Positions 16,978 through 31,386 of a stretch of DNA of 64,000 nucleotides are shown in pieces. This DNA is from CALAGB01 sp963713965 (lineage in GTDB: Bacteria > Chloroflexota > Chloroflexia > Thermomicrobiales > Thermomicrobiaceae). The stretch lies in contig OY970217.1 of assembly GCA_963713965.1 (NCBI GenBank), forward strand, positions 1,054,001-1,118,000, in the 5' to 3' direction. The notes below the pieces were generated by a model. That model was not told the DNA's origin. It did no database searches and worked only from the letters and a program-made list of their open reading frames with translations. The translations under genes and the position numbers were made by a program. Position 1 is the stretch's first letter. The number at the start of each line of letters is the position of its first letter.

Positions 16978-19833
<2,856 letters not shown>

Positions 19834-19837
<4 letters not shown>

Positions 19838-20520
19838 CCTACAACCCGGACACACACCATCGACGATCGAGTCGGCTCCCCGGCTACGACTACACCTTAC
19901 CAGGCGCCTACTTCGTGACCTTGGTCTGCCACGAGCGAGAATGCCTATTCGGAGATATCCGTGGCGGTGAGGTTCGGCTCAACGCATTTGGCCAAGTCGT
20001 GGCTGAGGAATGGGAGCGCACGGCGATGATCCGGTTCAACGTTGCGGTCGACTCCTACGTAATCATGCCGAATCACCTGCACGGCATTCTGGTCATCATG
20101 GAAATGACGTCCGAATCGGGTGTGAGTGACAGATCGGGCGACATTCGGGCGCACGGCAGTGCGCCCCTACCCAATGTATGCGTTAGTACCCTGCCGAATG
20201 CGGCGACGCCGCCCGACCCTGTAGGGGCGCACGGCCGTGCGCCCGGTTCCAACCATCCAGCAGACCGTGCGTCCGAACAGCCAACCGGTCTCATTCGGCC
20301 GCCGCAGTCCCTGGGTGCAATTATCGGTGGGTTCAAAGCAGCGTCGACCCGGAGGGTGAATTCGCTGCGGCAGATCACGGGCGTGCCGGTCTGGCAGCGC
20401 AACTACTTCGAGCACATTATCCGGAGCGATCGTTCGTGGGAACGGGTTCGTAGTTACATCGAGGCGAATCCAAGTCGCTGGACAGACGACACCGAAAACC
20501 CTGAGCGGACACTGAGATGA
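19834..20520 (+). CDS. REP-associated tyrosine transposase (RAYT, Y1/HUH family)
   Basis: 228 residues, IS200-like Y1 transposase fold: YDYTLPGAYFVTLVCHERE at the start, the metal-binding MPNHLHGILVI (H-x-H), and the C-terminal WQRNYFEHIIRSDRSWERVRSYI..NP..W typical of RAYTs. These single-strand DNA enzymes are thought to move REP palindromes. The GTG start overlaps the hsdS stop (GTGA) and its stop overlaps the next start (ATGA), as in an operon. Residues ~105-137 are an insertion encoded by two inverted GTAGGGG palindromes (20147-20244), kept in frame. Whether the enzyme still folds with this insertion is open; the motifs on both sides are intact. Confidence 0.88.
20147..20244. repeat. Inverted pair of GTAGGGG palindromes inside the RAYT gene (family B)
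   Basis: Copy 1, minus orientation, 20147-20170; copy 2, plus orientation, 20221-20244 (GTAGGGGCGCACGGCCGTGC then GCCC). They differ at one base and are 50 bases apart. Each is itself a hairpin (GGGCGCAC / GTGCGCCC). Translated, they give the repetitive words AHGSAPLP and VGAHGRAP within the transposase. Confidence 0.85.
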
Positions 20521-20714
20521 TCGCCTTCACCGAATCCATCGTCGAAGAAGCCGCGCTGGCCTGGCTGGCGGAGCTGGGCTATCAGGTGCGGCACGGCGGT
20601 GACATCGCGTTCGATGCGCGTGACGCTGAGCGGAGCGACCCGAACTACCGCGACGTGATCCTCGAAGGGCGGTTCCGACGGGCGCTGGGACGAACCTACA
20701 GGGGAGTACCGTAG
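20517..20714 (+). pseudogene. Truncated hsdR 5' fragment
   Basis: 65 codons that match residues ~1-65 of the longer hsdR at 22032 (FTESIVEEAALAWLA and SDPNYRDVILEGR are identical; 48 of 62 aligned residues agree by my count). It ends at TAG 20712-20714, where hsdR homology stops, and the Fic gene begins within that stop codon. The divergence between the two copies is too large for a fresh target-site duplication. This is either the remnant of the resident hsdR displaced by another allele or an old duplication. Its start overlaps the RAYT stop (ATGA). Confidence 0.8.
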
Positions 20715-21832
20715 TGCTGGGACCAGTTCACTACCATCTTGGCAAGTTCCCGCCAGTGGATTTGGACTGGTCTCAGCTCATTCCGCTGCTCGGTCCTGCA
20801 AGTTCCGCGTTGGCGCGCTATGACGCGCTGCTCCTTGCCATTCCGAACCCGGCTGTGCTCCTCTCGCCGCTGACCACGCAGGAGGCTGTCTTATCGTCAC
20901 GGATCGAAGGCACCCAGGCCACCATGGGCGAGGTGCTTCAGTACGAGGCAGCCGGTGACGAAGACCTGTCCGCGACAAAACGAGAAGACATCGAAGAGGT
21001 GCTGAACTATCGTCGTGCGATGCGGCAAGCCGTTGACCTGTTTGAAACGCTGCCGCTCTGTAATCGCATGGTCAAGGAATTACACCAAACGCTCGTTTCG
21101 GGGGTTCGCGGGTCCGACAAGTCCCCCGGCCGCTTTCGCACAATACAAAACTTCATCGGGCGACCAGGAACGCAGATCGAGCAAGCGAAGTTCATCTCGA
21201 TCGCTCCGGATCAGCTTGAAGCCGGTATGGGCCGTTGGGAAGCCTACATTCACCAGACAGAACCTGATGTGCTGGTGCAGCTCTCCATTGTCCATGCCGA
21301 GTTCGAGTCGCTTCACCCATTCCTGGATGGGAATGGGCGCATCGGCCGGATGCTGATCCCCCTCTTCCTGGTTGAGAAAAAGCTGTTGCGCGAGCCGATG
21401 TTCTATATCAGTGCCTACCTGGAAGCCAACCGGGATGAGTACTACGACCGCTTGCTCGCGGTGTCGCGTGACGGTGCCTGGACCGGCTGGTGCGCCTTCT
21501 TTCTTCGTGCCATTCAGCAACAAGCGGTTCAAAATGCTGCGAAAGCTCGCGAGATCCTGGGGATGTACGAGAGTAGGAAGGAATGGATCGTCGAGCAAAC
21601 CCATTCACAACATGCGATACGGGCACTTGATTTCGTGTTCAGCAACCCAATCTTTAACTCGTCTGATTTCATAGTGAGATCAAACATTCCCGCGCCGACT
21701 GCGCGCCGAGTCCTCAACATTCTTGCGGATAGAGGATTGCTTCAGACGATTCGCGAAGGTAGTGGGCGGCGGCCGGCGGTGTTTGCTTTCACCGAGCTGA
21801 TCAACGTTGTGGAGGGGCGAGAGGTGCTTTGA
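20714..21832 (+). CDS. Fic-domain protein adenylyltransferase with C-terminal winged helix
   Basis: 372 residues, the same length and layout as class II Fic proteins such as Shewanella SoFic. The inhibitory helix is LSSRIEGTQA (S-x3-E-G) near residue 62; the active site is HPFLDGNGRIGR near 204, fully intact; the C-terminal ~90 residues (SDFIVRSNIPAPTARRVLNIL, GLLQTIREGSGRRP) form a winged helix. Fic enzymes transfer AMP from ATP to Ser/Thr/Tyr of target proteins; the targets here are unknown. The GTG start overlaps the stop of the hsdR fragment. The repeated GTGAGCGACAAA motifs just downstream could be binding sites of the winged helix (inference). Confidence 0.92.
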   Translation: MLGPVHYHLGKFPPVDLDWSQLIPLLGPASSALARYDALLLAIPNPAVLLSPLTTQEAVLSSRIEGTQATMGEVLQYEAAGDEDLSATKREDIEEVLNYRRAMRQAVDLFETLPLCNRMVKELHQTLVSGVRGSDKSPGRFRTIQNFIGRPGTQIEQAKFISIAPDQLEAGMGRWEAYIHQTEPDVLVQLSIVHAEFESLHPFLDGNGRIGRMLIPLFLVEKKLLREPMFYISAYLEANRDEYYDRLLAVSRDGAWTGWCAFFLRAIQQQAVQNAAKAREILGMYESRKEWIVEQTHSQHAIRALDFVFSNPIFNSSDFIVRSNIPAPTARRVLNILADRGLLQTIREGSGRRPAVFAFTELINVVEGREVL

Positions 21833-21857
21833 CGCTCATCTGTGCAACACAAACTAG

Positions 21858-21992
21858 TTTGTCGCTCACTTATGGCAAAAAGTGAGCGACAAAGGACTTT
21901 GTGTCGCATCCATGAGCAACAAGAGCGTTTGCCGATCACATTTGACAGAGACTGAGCGACAAGTGAGCTTGACGATCACGCGTGAGCGACAA
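21858..21992. repeat. Cluster of GTGAGCGACAAA motifs between fic and hsdR
   Basis: A perfect 14-bp inverted repeat TTTGTCGCTCACTT (21858-21871) / AAGTGAGCGACAAA (21880-21893), then direct copies CTGAGCGACAAG (21952-21963) and CGTGAGCGACAAAT (21981-21994), plus a degenerate ATGAGCAACAAG (21912-21923). The whole 21833-22031 interval is non-coding and AT-richer than its surroundings. It could be an operator/iteron cluster or a terminator; the hairpin is not followed by a U-tract. Confidence 0.75.
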
Positions 21993-22031
21993 ATCGTCCC
22001 TGCCGACAAGCACATTGATTAGGCGCGACTG

Positions 22032-25181
<3,150 letters not shown>

Positions 25182-25199
25182 CAGATTCGCCCCGGTAAG

Positions 25200-25319
25200 C
25201 GTAGCGGCGGCACCTGCGGCCGCCGTTTTGACTATTGGTCGGGCGGCGTGCGCGAACGCGACGAGAGACACGTGCAGCCACGACGTTGGCCGCAGGCGGG
25301 CACAGGTCCCGCCTCTACG
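25200..25319. repeat. Inverted pair of family A GTAG-type palindromes after hsdR
   Basis: Plus-strand copy at 25200-25225 (CGTAGCGGCGGCACCTGCGG then CCGCCG, followed by TTTTG, so it may also terminate hsdR transcription) and minus-strand copy at 25288-25319 (reverse complement starts CGTAGAGGCGGGACCTGTGC). They face each other like a BIME. The second copy matches the element at 15591-15622. The 25320-25454 stretch up to ppa shows no gene. Confidence 0.75.
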
Positions 25320-25454
25320 TTGCGTCACACAATCGGAAACCCTCGGTAGGGCGGTATGCATGTGTCGATGGGGTGCTCGCCGCGGGTCTGCCGATTCTAG
25401 CGCCGCGAATGGCACTGGACATCTTCCGCTATACCTGATCTGACTGGAGTCATC

Positions 25455-25961
25455 ATGGCAACGGACAAACGAACGGTCGACGCGCTGGTCGAGATTCCGC
25501 GCGGTAGCCGCAACAAATACGAGTTGGACGAGGCTACCGGCCGGATCCGCCTCGATCGAGTCCTATATTCGTCGGTCCACTATCCCACCGACTACGGCTT
25601 CATTCCGGAAACGCTGGCACCGGATGGAGATCACCTGGACATCCTGATCATCACCCACGAGCCGACCTTCCCCGGCTGCTGGATCGAAGCGGAGCCGATC
25701 GGCGGGTTGGACATGGTGGATGAGAAGGGGAGCGATTTCAAGGTGTTGGCCGTGCCGACTCACGATCCACGCTTCGAGACGATCTCCGAACTCGAGCATC
25801 TCGAACAGCACTGGCTCCGTGAGATCGAGACGTTCTTCGACACCTACAAGCTGCTCGAACAGAAGATGACCGAAGTGATCGGCTGGCACTCACGAGATGA
25901 AGCCTGGGAGATGATCGAACGCTCGCGAGAGGCCTATCGGGCGAATCACAACGACAAGTAG
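25455..25961 (+). CDS. ppa: Inorganic pyrophosphatase, family I
   Basis: 168 residues. Family I marks: EIPRGSRNKYELDE at the N-terminus (substrate Lys and Tyr), YPTDYGFIPETLAPDGDHLDILI with the metal-binding D-x-D-x-x-D cluster, and the later KVLAVPTHDPRF and FFDTYKLLE. It hydrolyses pyrophosphate to drive biosynthesis in the cytoplasm. ATG 25455 has GACTGGAGTCATC upstream, with a weak ribosome site (TGGAG). It stands alone after the restriction island, ending 15 bases from the convergent glycosylase gene. It marks the return to housekeeping genes. Confidence 0.96.
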   Translation: MATDKRTVDALVEIPRGSRNKYELDEATGRIRLDRVLYSSVHYPTDYGFIPETLAPDGDHLDILIITHEPTFPGCWIEAEPIGGLDMVDEKGSDFKVLAVPTHDPRFETISELEHLEQHWLREIETFFDTYKLLEQKMTEVIGWHSRDEAWEMIERSREAYRANHNDK

Positions 25962-25976
25962 CCGTCAAACTGATCC

Positions 25977-26618
25977 TTACAAGTCCAGTCTGAGACGCAG
26001 CTCGCTCAACTGATCGAGGGCATCGTCGAGCAGTGAACGATGCTCCGCCGCGTTCAGCCAATGGCTGACGCCGGACGGGTGCGGCAGCGGCAACACGATG
26101 GCGCCGTCCCGCTCAAAGACGCGGCCAATCACCTGGGAGAGTGGCGCCGATCCAACGAAGTAGCTGATCGAGAGCCGCCCGAGCGGGATCACGAGCGCAG
26201 GACGGACCAGCGTCAATTCCTGCTCCAGATGAGCGCGGCACAGCTCGATCTCTTGCCGGGACGGCGCCCGATCCCCTTTGGAGCCAGGCTTGCTGCCTGG
26301 GAAGCATTTCGTCAGCGCGGTCAGATAGAAGCCAGTGTAGAACGTCTCCGGGTCGAATCCAGCACGTTTCAACCAAGATTTGAGCGTCTTCCCAGTGGCC
26401 CCGGAATATGGCAACGGCCGTTCAAGGACCGGCGCCGCCGGTGCCTGTCCCACGATCATGACGTGTGCACGGGCGTTCCCGTGAAATATCGGTAATGCCG
26501 TTGGGATGTGTCCGGCATCGACGCAGAGTCGGCAACCCGCCATGTGCGACTGAAGCGCGCACAACCGACGTTGGCGCTCGTCTACACCCATATTTCTGAA
26601 CGTTGAGGCACCGGTCAT
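25977..26618 (-). CDS. Uracil-DNA glycosylase superfamily protein (family 4/5-like, Fe-S)
   Basis: 213 residues. Motif 1 is VGQAPAAPVLERPLPYSGATG (family 4 has GEAPG), and motif 2 is PLPHPSGVSHWLN with the catalytic-loop His. Four cysteines suitable for the 4Fe-4S cluster are seen: the pair in GCRLCVD, one in TKCFPGS and one in ELCRAHL. The enzyme excises uracil or related damaged bases from DNA. Its ATG overlaps the stop of the upstream hypothetical gene (ATGA), so both are co-translated. The replacement of the motif-1 acidic residue by Gln suggests family 5-like chemistry, but this is inference. Confidence 0.85.
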   Translation of the reverse strand: MTGASTFRNMGVDERQRRLCALQSHMAGCRLCVDAGHIPTALPIFHGNARAHVMIVGQAPAAPVLERPLPYSGATGKTLKSWLKRAGFDPETFYTGFYLTALTKCFPGSKPGSKGDRAPSRQEIELCRAHLEQELTLVRPALVIPLGRLSISYFVGSAPLSQVIGRVFERDGAIVLPLPHPSGVSHWLNAAEHRSLLDDALDQLSELRLRLDL

Positions 26619-27037
26619 GACGGCGCGTTGCCGAGCGGGTCTGGCCGCTCCAGATCAAGCGCCAGTCGATGAAAAAATGGCGGCACCTGCCTCCGAAGAA
26701 CCGCCGTCACCGGCCCCTCCAGATCGAGCAGCTTTCCGCTGGGCACCGCCAGCACGGGAAGAGTCGATCCGGCACTCTGGTCGACGTGCCAGGAGGTTCG
26801 ACCTCCCGAGACCATGCACTCGCCCACGAAACAGAGGAGCGGAAACGCCAGGGACTCCACCAGCCGGTCGTCAATTGCGTCGTAGACCGACGCCATGTCG
26901 AGCCACTCACTCAGAAACGCGTCGAGGACGGCGAGCGATGGGAGATCGACTGTGAGCGCGTGCCCGGACCGCTGCTCGACGTTGCGCGCGAATTCTTCCG
27001 CGGTGCGGCGTAGCTCATCTCGATCGGGGACGGGCAT
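26615..27037 (-). CDS. Conserved hypothetical protein co-transcribed with the glycosylase
   Basis: 140 residues, mixed alpha/beta, no membrane segment. I do not recognise the family. Visible features are an N-terminal helix rich in charged residues (DRDELRRTAEEFARNVEQRSG), a central LVESLAFPLLCFVGECM, and a C-terminal LLDLEGPVTAVLRRQVPPFFHRL. The stop overlaps the start of the glycosylase gene by four bases, which supports that the gene is real and functionally linked. A DNA-repair accessory role is only suggested by position. Confidence 0.65.
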   Translation of the reverse strand: MPVPDRDELRRTAEEFARNVEQRSGHALTVDLPSLAVLDAFLSEWLDMASVYDAIDDRLVESLAFPLLCFVGECMVSGGRTSWHVDQSAGSTLPVLAVPSGKLLDLEGPVTAVLRRQVPPFFHRLALDLERPDPLGNAPS

Positions 27038-27126
27038 TGTGGAACATCCTCAACCAGGTGAAGTGGACCAATTCTCTCCACCTTCAAGTGTAGCTGAGCT
27101 GTGTGGGAGAGGAGGTATTCCGAGAA

Positions 27127-28767
27127 TCAGAGCGATCGCGGGATTCCCGCCGGGACGGCAGCCTTGTTGCCATTCGGAGAAGGATGATGCTGCCAGACGC
27201 TCATGAACGGAGCATCGTCGCACTGCTGATCTACGCGATTGACCCAGACAGGGATGATTCGATGCAATGCGGCCACGCAATCGACGTCGAGCTTCGTTCC
27301 GGATTCCTGGTCGATGATCTCGAGCGCACGTTCGACGCTCCACGCTTCACGGTACGGCCGTGCCGACGTTAGTGCGTCAAGGACGTCAGCTACCGCGATA
27401 ACGCGAGCGTCCATTGGAATAGCTTCGCCTTTGAGCCCATCCGGATAGCCGGAACCGTCAACGCGTTCGTGATGATGCCGCACACCAGCGACCTCACGCT
27501 GTAGCGATTTTGCGTGCTGGATGATGCGATGGCTGCGCACCGGATGCTCCTTGATGACGTCGAATTCCGCGGCTGTCAATCGGCCCGGCTTGTTCAGTAC
27601 CGAGTCAGGAATGCCGATCTTGCCGATGTCATGCAGCATGGCCGCCTGGTTCAGCACCTTCAGCCGTTCCGAGTCATAGCCGAGATCCTGAGCGATGAGG
27701 ACAGCCAGCTCCGCCACCCGCTGGGTGTGTCCCCGCGTGTACGGATCTTTGGCTTCGACGGCCTCCACCAACGCCACGATCACGTCGGCGTAACCGCGCT
27801 GCAGCTGCACGATGGTGTCGCGCAATAGCAGTCCGCCCACCACGCCATTGAGACTGCCGTTCTGGCCGTATTCCCGCACCAACCCGTACACCGCCGAACC
27901 GAGGGCGACGATCATCAACACATGGTATTCCCACCAGCTGGCATGCCAGGCCGGCGCGATCGTCATCGAGATCTGACTCTGTGCCAGGAAGATCGAGCTG
28001 AAGAGAAAGCCGCCCGCCAGCGGCGACCCCGAGACCCGGAAGACCTGGAAATAGCGCAGGATCACCAGTCCTAGCAAGAACAACGTCATGGCCGAGAGTG
28101 AATAGGAGACGGATTTCTTACTCAGAAACGTGAAGAGGCCGTCGAACGGAGTCGAGGTCGGTACGTCAATCGTGTTGTCGTCGTCCGCATGGGCGCTTGA
28201 GGCCGAGGTTGAAACCGGCGGTTGCGCCCCGTAGCCATCACCGACGGCGGACGACGTCGTCGTGGCCGGTTCGGGCGAACGGCTCCCAGCCAAGGACGTG
28301 CCGATCGCCGTCGCTCCATATGCCACCAGGAACAGAGCAAACAGGGCCGTGATGAGCGTTTGATTCCTGACTATCAGTTCACGCGTGCGTGGAGTCCAGC
28401 GGACCGTCGCCAGCACCAACAGCGTGGCGCCGACCGTCAAGCTGAGCCGTGATGAGAAGCCCACCCAGGGATTGTTCGGAACGATCTCGCCGGGCGTCGT
28501 CAGGGCGTGAGTCATGAAGATACCGGCGATGCCCATGAACGCCAGTGAGAGGAATAGGACGCGCGGATCCCGCAGTTGTCCCGCGGCAACACGCATCAAC
28601 ACGGCGAGGATGAGCGCAAGCAGGGAAGCGAACGTGACGATGTAGACGTGGAATGTTGGTCCGGCCCAGACTGGATCGCTGACGACGTTCTCCAGCAAAG
28701 ACCAGAGAAGAAGAGTTGGGAAGATCGCGATCAATCCCCACCCTGCTACGACTCGTGCTTTCGTCAT
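27127..28767 (-). CDS. Membrane-anchored HD-GYP phosphodiesterase
   Basis: 546 residues from ATG 28767 (GAGG upstream); a longer frame to 28866 adds an unlikely hydrophilic leader. About eight hydrophobic segments fill residues 1-300, with a Ser/Thr/Ala-rich loop near 170-210. The HD-GYP domain follows: TRGHTQRVAELAVLIAQDLG, LHDIGKIGIPDSVLNKPG, HHHERVDGSGYPDGLKGE, ADVLDALTSARPYREA, with all metal ligands present. HD-GYP enzymes hydrolyse cyclic di-GMP (or cGAMP). The N-terminal membrane part presumably senses a signal. It is divergent from the virion gene block. Confidence 0.92.
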   Translation of the reverse strand: MTKARVVAGWGLIAIFPTLLLWSLLENVVSDPVWAGPTFHVYIVTFASLLALILAVLMRVAAGQLRDPRVLFLSLAFMGIAGIFMTHALTTPGEIVPNNPWVGFSSRLSLTVGATLLVLATVRWTPRTRELIVRNQTLITALFALFLVAYGATAIGTSLAGSRSPEPATTTSSAVGDGYGAQPPVSTSASSAHADDDNTIDVPTSTPFDGLFTFLSKKSVSYSLSAMTLFLLGLVILRYFQVFRVSGSPLAGGFLFSSIFLAQSQISMTIAPAWHASWWEYHVLMIVALGSAVYGLVREYGQNGSLNGVVGGLLLRDTIVQLQRGYADVIVALVEAVEAKDPYTRGHTQRVAELAVLIAQDLGYDSERLKVLNQAAMLHDIGKIGIPDSVLNKPGRLTAAEFDVIKEHPVRSHRIIQHAKSLQREVAGVRHHHERVDGSGYPDGLKGEAIPMDARVIAVADVLDALTSARPYREAWSVERALEIIDQESGTKLDVDCVAALHRIIPVWVNRVDQQCDDAPFMSVWQHHPSPNGNKAAVPAGIPRSL

Positions 28768-29074
28768 CAACTGTGCCTCACGCGTAGGAAAACGTTTGAT
28801 GGTTCCAGCCCGGCGCTCCGTCTCAATGTGTGGGGACGATACGTCGGGTCTCCGGCACACGCGCAATCCATCGCGTGCGGTGCCACGCGTCCATCATGTT
28901 TCACCCCTCGCCTTCACGCGATGGGACTGAAGTATCGAATAGGTCCCAACTTCAGTCGCACGGTTCATTGGCCGGAGAAAAAAGCCAATGACTGTCGCGA
29001 ATCCCGTCATCCATGGCGTTCGAAGAGGTGGAATCAGAACGCATGTTCTAAATACACTGGCTGGAGGTGGGGAA
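28768..29074. other. Divergent intergenic region upstream of the virion block
   Basis: 307 bases without a credible gene. The interesting element is the perfect palindrome at 29036-29049, which overlaps a TAAATA that could be the -10 of the virion operon (29049-29054). An in-frame upstream ATG at 28988 exists for the first phage gene, but the GGAGGTGGGGAA ribosome site points to 29075. Confidence 0.5.
29036..29049. promoter_or_regulatory. SOS-box-like palindrome AGAAC-N4-GTTCT before the virion genes
   Basis: AGAACGCATGTTCT is a perfect palindrome and fits the GAAC-N4-GTTC core of Gram-positive-type LexA boxes. It lies 26 bases before the first gene of the virion block and touches a candidate -10 (TAAATA), the position expected for a repressor. 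No lexA or recA is in the window for comparison, and recN at 57663 has no such box. Confidence 0.6.
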
Positions 29075-29512
29075 ATGAAACAAGCCAGGCGATGTGAACG
29101 GCCCGGTTGCCGGGCGTGGTCCGTGCGCGGTCAAACCCTCTGTTACGCGCATTTGACTCAGCAATCGAACCGAACCATCGACGAGGCTGACGAGGCCGAA
29201 TCAGTTGTCTCGTCGCGCCTTCACGAGACGTTGGAAATACGTATCGAAGAGCTGGTTTCGCGTTACGTGGCGGACGCGGGACTGGAGAGAGAGTCCCTAG
29301 CCGAAGAGATTGGCGCCTTGCGCATCGTATTGGCGCGTCTCCTCGCCGAGGAAGCGAGCGCGTCGCGGCTCGCCACGTCGATCCCGCGCGTCGTCGATGC
29401 CGTCGTCCGAGCGGTACGGGCTCAACGCAGCATGAGCGGAGCACTCGCCGAGGGACTGACCGACGCCGTGACGCAAGTGCTGTTGGAGCTTGGGCTAGGG
29501 GGTGAGCAATGA
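29075..29512 (+). CDS. Phage-block protein with N-terminal zinc motif
   Basis: 145 residues from ATG 29075, preceded by GGAGGTGGGGAA. Cys/His spacing CERPGCRAWSVRGQTLCYAH suggests a small zinc knuckle at residues ~6-25; the rest is helical (ETLEIRIEELVSRYVADAGL..). It is the first gene after the SOS-like box and overlaps the next start (ATGA). I do not recognise a specific function; small zinc proteins of this sort are common next to phage packaging or head genes. A longer start at 28988 is possible but lacks a ribosome site. Confidence 0.65.
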   Translation: MKQARRCERPGCRAWSVRGQTLCYAHLTQQSNRTIDEADEAESVVSSRLHETLEIRIEELVSRYVADAGLERESLAEEIGALRIVLARLLAEEASASRLATSIPRVVDAVVRAVRAQRSMSGALAEGLTDAVTQVLLELGLGGEQ

Positions 29513-29766
29513 ATGCGTCTCAGCCACACCACGATCGGGCAACGCTCCGAGACGGTACCGTCCTGCGACAGATCATTGGCGAGCACCGCGAAGCCAAGAC
29601 GGTGGACGTGCAGCCCTCGAGCGTCTACGAGGCCATCACGCGACAAATGGTGGTCGATCTGGCCGGCGATATTCATTCCGTGCGTACCCGTATCGACTCC
29701 CTCTTTTCCGTCGTCGTCGGAGCGATCCTGCTCGACCTTCTCCTTCGCTTGGCTGGTTTGAGCTGA
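29509..29766 (+). CDS. Small phage-block protein with C-terminal membrane segment
   Basis: 85 residues; the ATG overlaps the previous stop. The N-terminal two-thirds is hydrophilic (RDGTVLRQIIGEHREAKTVDV), and the last 20 residues (SVVVGAILLDLLLRLAGLS) form a single hydrophobic helix. Function unknown. A tail-anchored protein in a virion operon could take part in lysis control, but nothing in the sequence proves it. The coupling to its neighbours supports that it is translated. Confidence 0.6.
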   Translation: MNASQPHHDRATLRDGTVLRQIIGEHREAKTVDVQPSSVYEAITRQMVVDLAGDIHSVRTRIDSLFSVVVGAILLDLLLRLAGLS

Positions 29767-29858
29767 GCGCCTTCCGCATTCCACGACCTCGCGGTCCGCC
29801 CCAAATACCACACCAAATCGCCTCCGACGACGGCCAATTTACCGACTGGAGCAACAGC

Positions 29859-30227
29859 ATGGAAGAGCAGCAAACCAACCCGACTCCCCGAGATTCAGGG
29901 AGTCTGACGGAGACGGCGACGCAGGCGGGCGATTCAGATGTGGCTGCGATGCGCGAGCTGATCACCAAGGCGCATCCGGACGTGGTGCCTGAGCTCATCG
30001 TGGGCTCGAGCTTCGAGGAGCTGATGGCGTCGGTTCCGGGGTCGCAGGCGGCGTACAAGCGGATCGTTGAGTCCGTGCAGGCGTCGGCGTCGTCGGTGTC
30101 GGTCACGCCGTCGGCGGTGCCGGCCGGTGGTGGTGCGCGTCGGGAGTTCGTGATCAACGTGGAGGAGCTCAGTCCGTCGGCCAAGATCGCCGAAGGACTC
30201 CGCCAGCGTAACGCGAAGAAGAGCTGA
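29859..30227 (+). CDS. Probable scaffolding-like protein preceding the capsid gene
   Basis: 122 residues from ATG 29859. It is acidic and Ala/Ser-rich, without cysteine, with a helical central region (AAMRELITKAHPDVVPELIVG) and a flexible Ser/Val/Pro stretch, ending in a basic tail (EGLRQRNAKKS). Its position directly before the major capsid gene, its size and its composition fit a capsid scaffolding protein. No sequence family was recognised, so the role is inferred from gene order alone. Confidence 0.5.
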   Translation: MEEQQTNPTPRDSGSLTETATQAGDSDVAAMRELITKAHPDVVPELIVGSSFEELMASVPGSQAAYKRIVESVQASASSVSVTPSAVPAGGGARREFVINVEELSPSAKIAEGLRQRNAKKS

Positions 30228-30270
30228 CCAGGCGGTGAGTCGTGGTCGGTACAGTCGAGGGGGTTAGTCG

Positions 30271-31158
30271 ATGGCTTTGACCAAGGCGGAAGCCGCCAAA
30301 CTCACGAATGACATGTTCCTCCGCGGTGTGATCGAGACGATCATCAAGGAGTCTCCCATCCTCATGTTGCTTCCCTTCATGGAGGTGACGGGTACCGCGG
30401 TCACGTACAACCGGGAGTCCACCATGCCGGCCGCGGCGTTCTACGCGCCGCTGGCGACGTGGACGGAAGCGGCGCCGACCTTCACGCAGAAGACCGCAAC
30501 GCTGACGATCCTGGGCGGCGATGCGGACGTTGATAACTTCCTGCAGCAGACGTACGCCGATCCCAACGACCTCGAAGCGACGGTGATCGAGAGCCGGGCA
30601 AAGGCGGTCGCTCACAAGTTCAGCGACACCTTCTACAACGGGGACACCGGCAGCGATGCGAACAGCTTCGACGGTCTGGTGAACCAGGTGATCAGCGGTC
30701 AGGAGATCACGGTCGACGCTAACGGCGGTCCGCTGACGCTGGACCTCATGGATGAGCTGATCGATACGGTAAAGCCTGGCCGGCCGGACGCGCTCCTGAT
30801 GGCGAAGCGGACGCGTCGTAAGCTCTCCAGCCTGCGCCGTGCCTCGGGGAACATCCTCGAGACCGGCGTCGATCAGTTCGGTCAGCACGTGATCATGTAC
30901 GACGGGATTCCGTGCCTGACTGACGACTGGCTTCCGATCGACGAGACGCAAGGGACGGAGTCGGCCGCGAGCAGCGTGTACGCGGTGAAGTTCGGCAGCG
31001 ATGGGCTGATGGGTCTGGAGAATGGCGGGATTCAGGTGCAGCTGGTGGGCGAGGTCCAGGACCAGGACGCGACTCGCCACCGTATCAAGTGGTACTGCGG
31101 TATGGCCGTCTTCAGCGATTACGGGCTTGCCCGGCTGAAGGGAATCGACGGCACGTGA
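30271..31158 (+). CDS. Major capsid protein, HK97-like fold
   Basis: 295 residues. It starts MALTKAEAAKLTNDMFLRGV, followed by a region typical of phage capsids of this type: YNRESTMPAAAFY, TQKTATLTILGGDADVDNFLQQ, AKAVAHKFSDTFYNGD, FDGLVNQV, and a C-terminal QDATRHRIKWYCGMAVFSDYGLA. The pattern of a short N-arm, an E-loop region around 40-60 and a conserved end matches HK97-fold capsids seen in phages and proviruses. It has no N-terminal delta domain, hence the separate scaffold candidate upstream. It is the key evidence for a virion cassette. Confidence 0.88.
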   Translation: MALTKAEAAKLTNDMFLRGVIETIIKESPILMLLPFMEVTGTAVTYNRESTMPAAAFYAPLATWTEAAPTFTQKTATLTILGGDADVDNFLQQTYADPNDLEATVIESRAKAVAHKFSDTFYNGDTGSDANSFDGLVNQVISGQEITVDANGGPLTLDLMDELIDTVKPGRPDALLMAKRTRRKLSSLRRASGNILETGVDQFGQHVIMYDGIPCLTDDWLPIDETQGTESAASSVYAVKFGSDGLMGLENGGIQVQLVGEVQDQDATRHRIKWYCGMAVFSDYGLARLKGIDGT

Positions 31159-31386
31159 TCTTCCTTTGGCTACTCTCCGGTGCCCTGGGGGTAGTACCTA
31201 GCCTTCGGGGAGCGTTACCCTGCGCTCCCCACCCTAACTTTTGGCAATCCCTCCACCCGCTACGCGGGTACCCGACGGGGGAGCGCAGCTAGCTTCTTTC
31301 GGGTCGGTGTCGTGGTGGGCCACCCGAACGTCACACGAGCGGCGACCGGAGCGAGCCTGGTCGCCGTTTCTCGTAGGGAGCGATTG
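31159..31386 (+). other. Structured non-coding stretch after the capsid gene
   Basis: 228 bases without a convincing gene. It carries an 8-bp hairpin GGGGAGCG (31207-31214) / CGCTCCCC (31223-31230) and further short palindromes (ACCCGC..GCGGGT; GGTGGGCCACC; GCGACC..GGTCGC). It may slow or partly end transcription after the capsid gene so that capsid is made in excess. This is the longest gap inside the virion block. The next gene has a GTAGGGAG ribosome site. Confidence 0.5.

Noticed and set aside
21858..21994. CRISPR array
   Set aside because: The repeated unit is ~12 bases, copies are irregularly spaced and partly inverted, and no cas genes are present.
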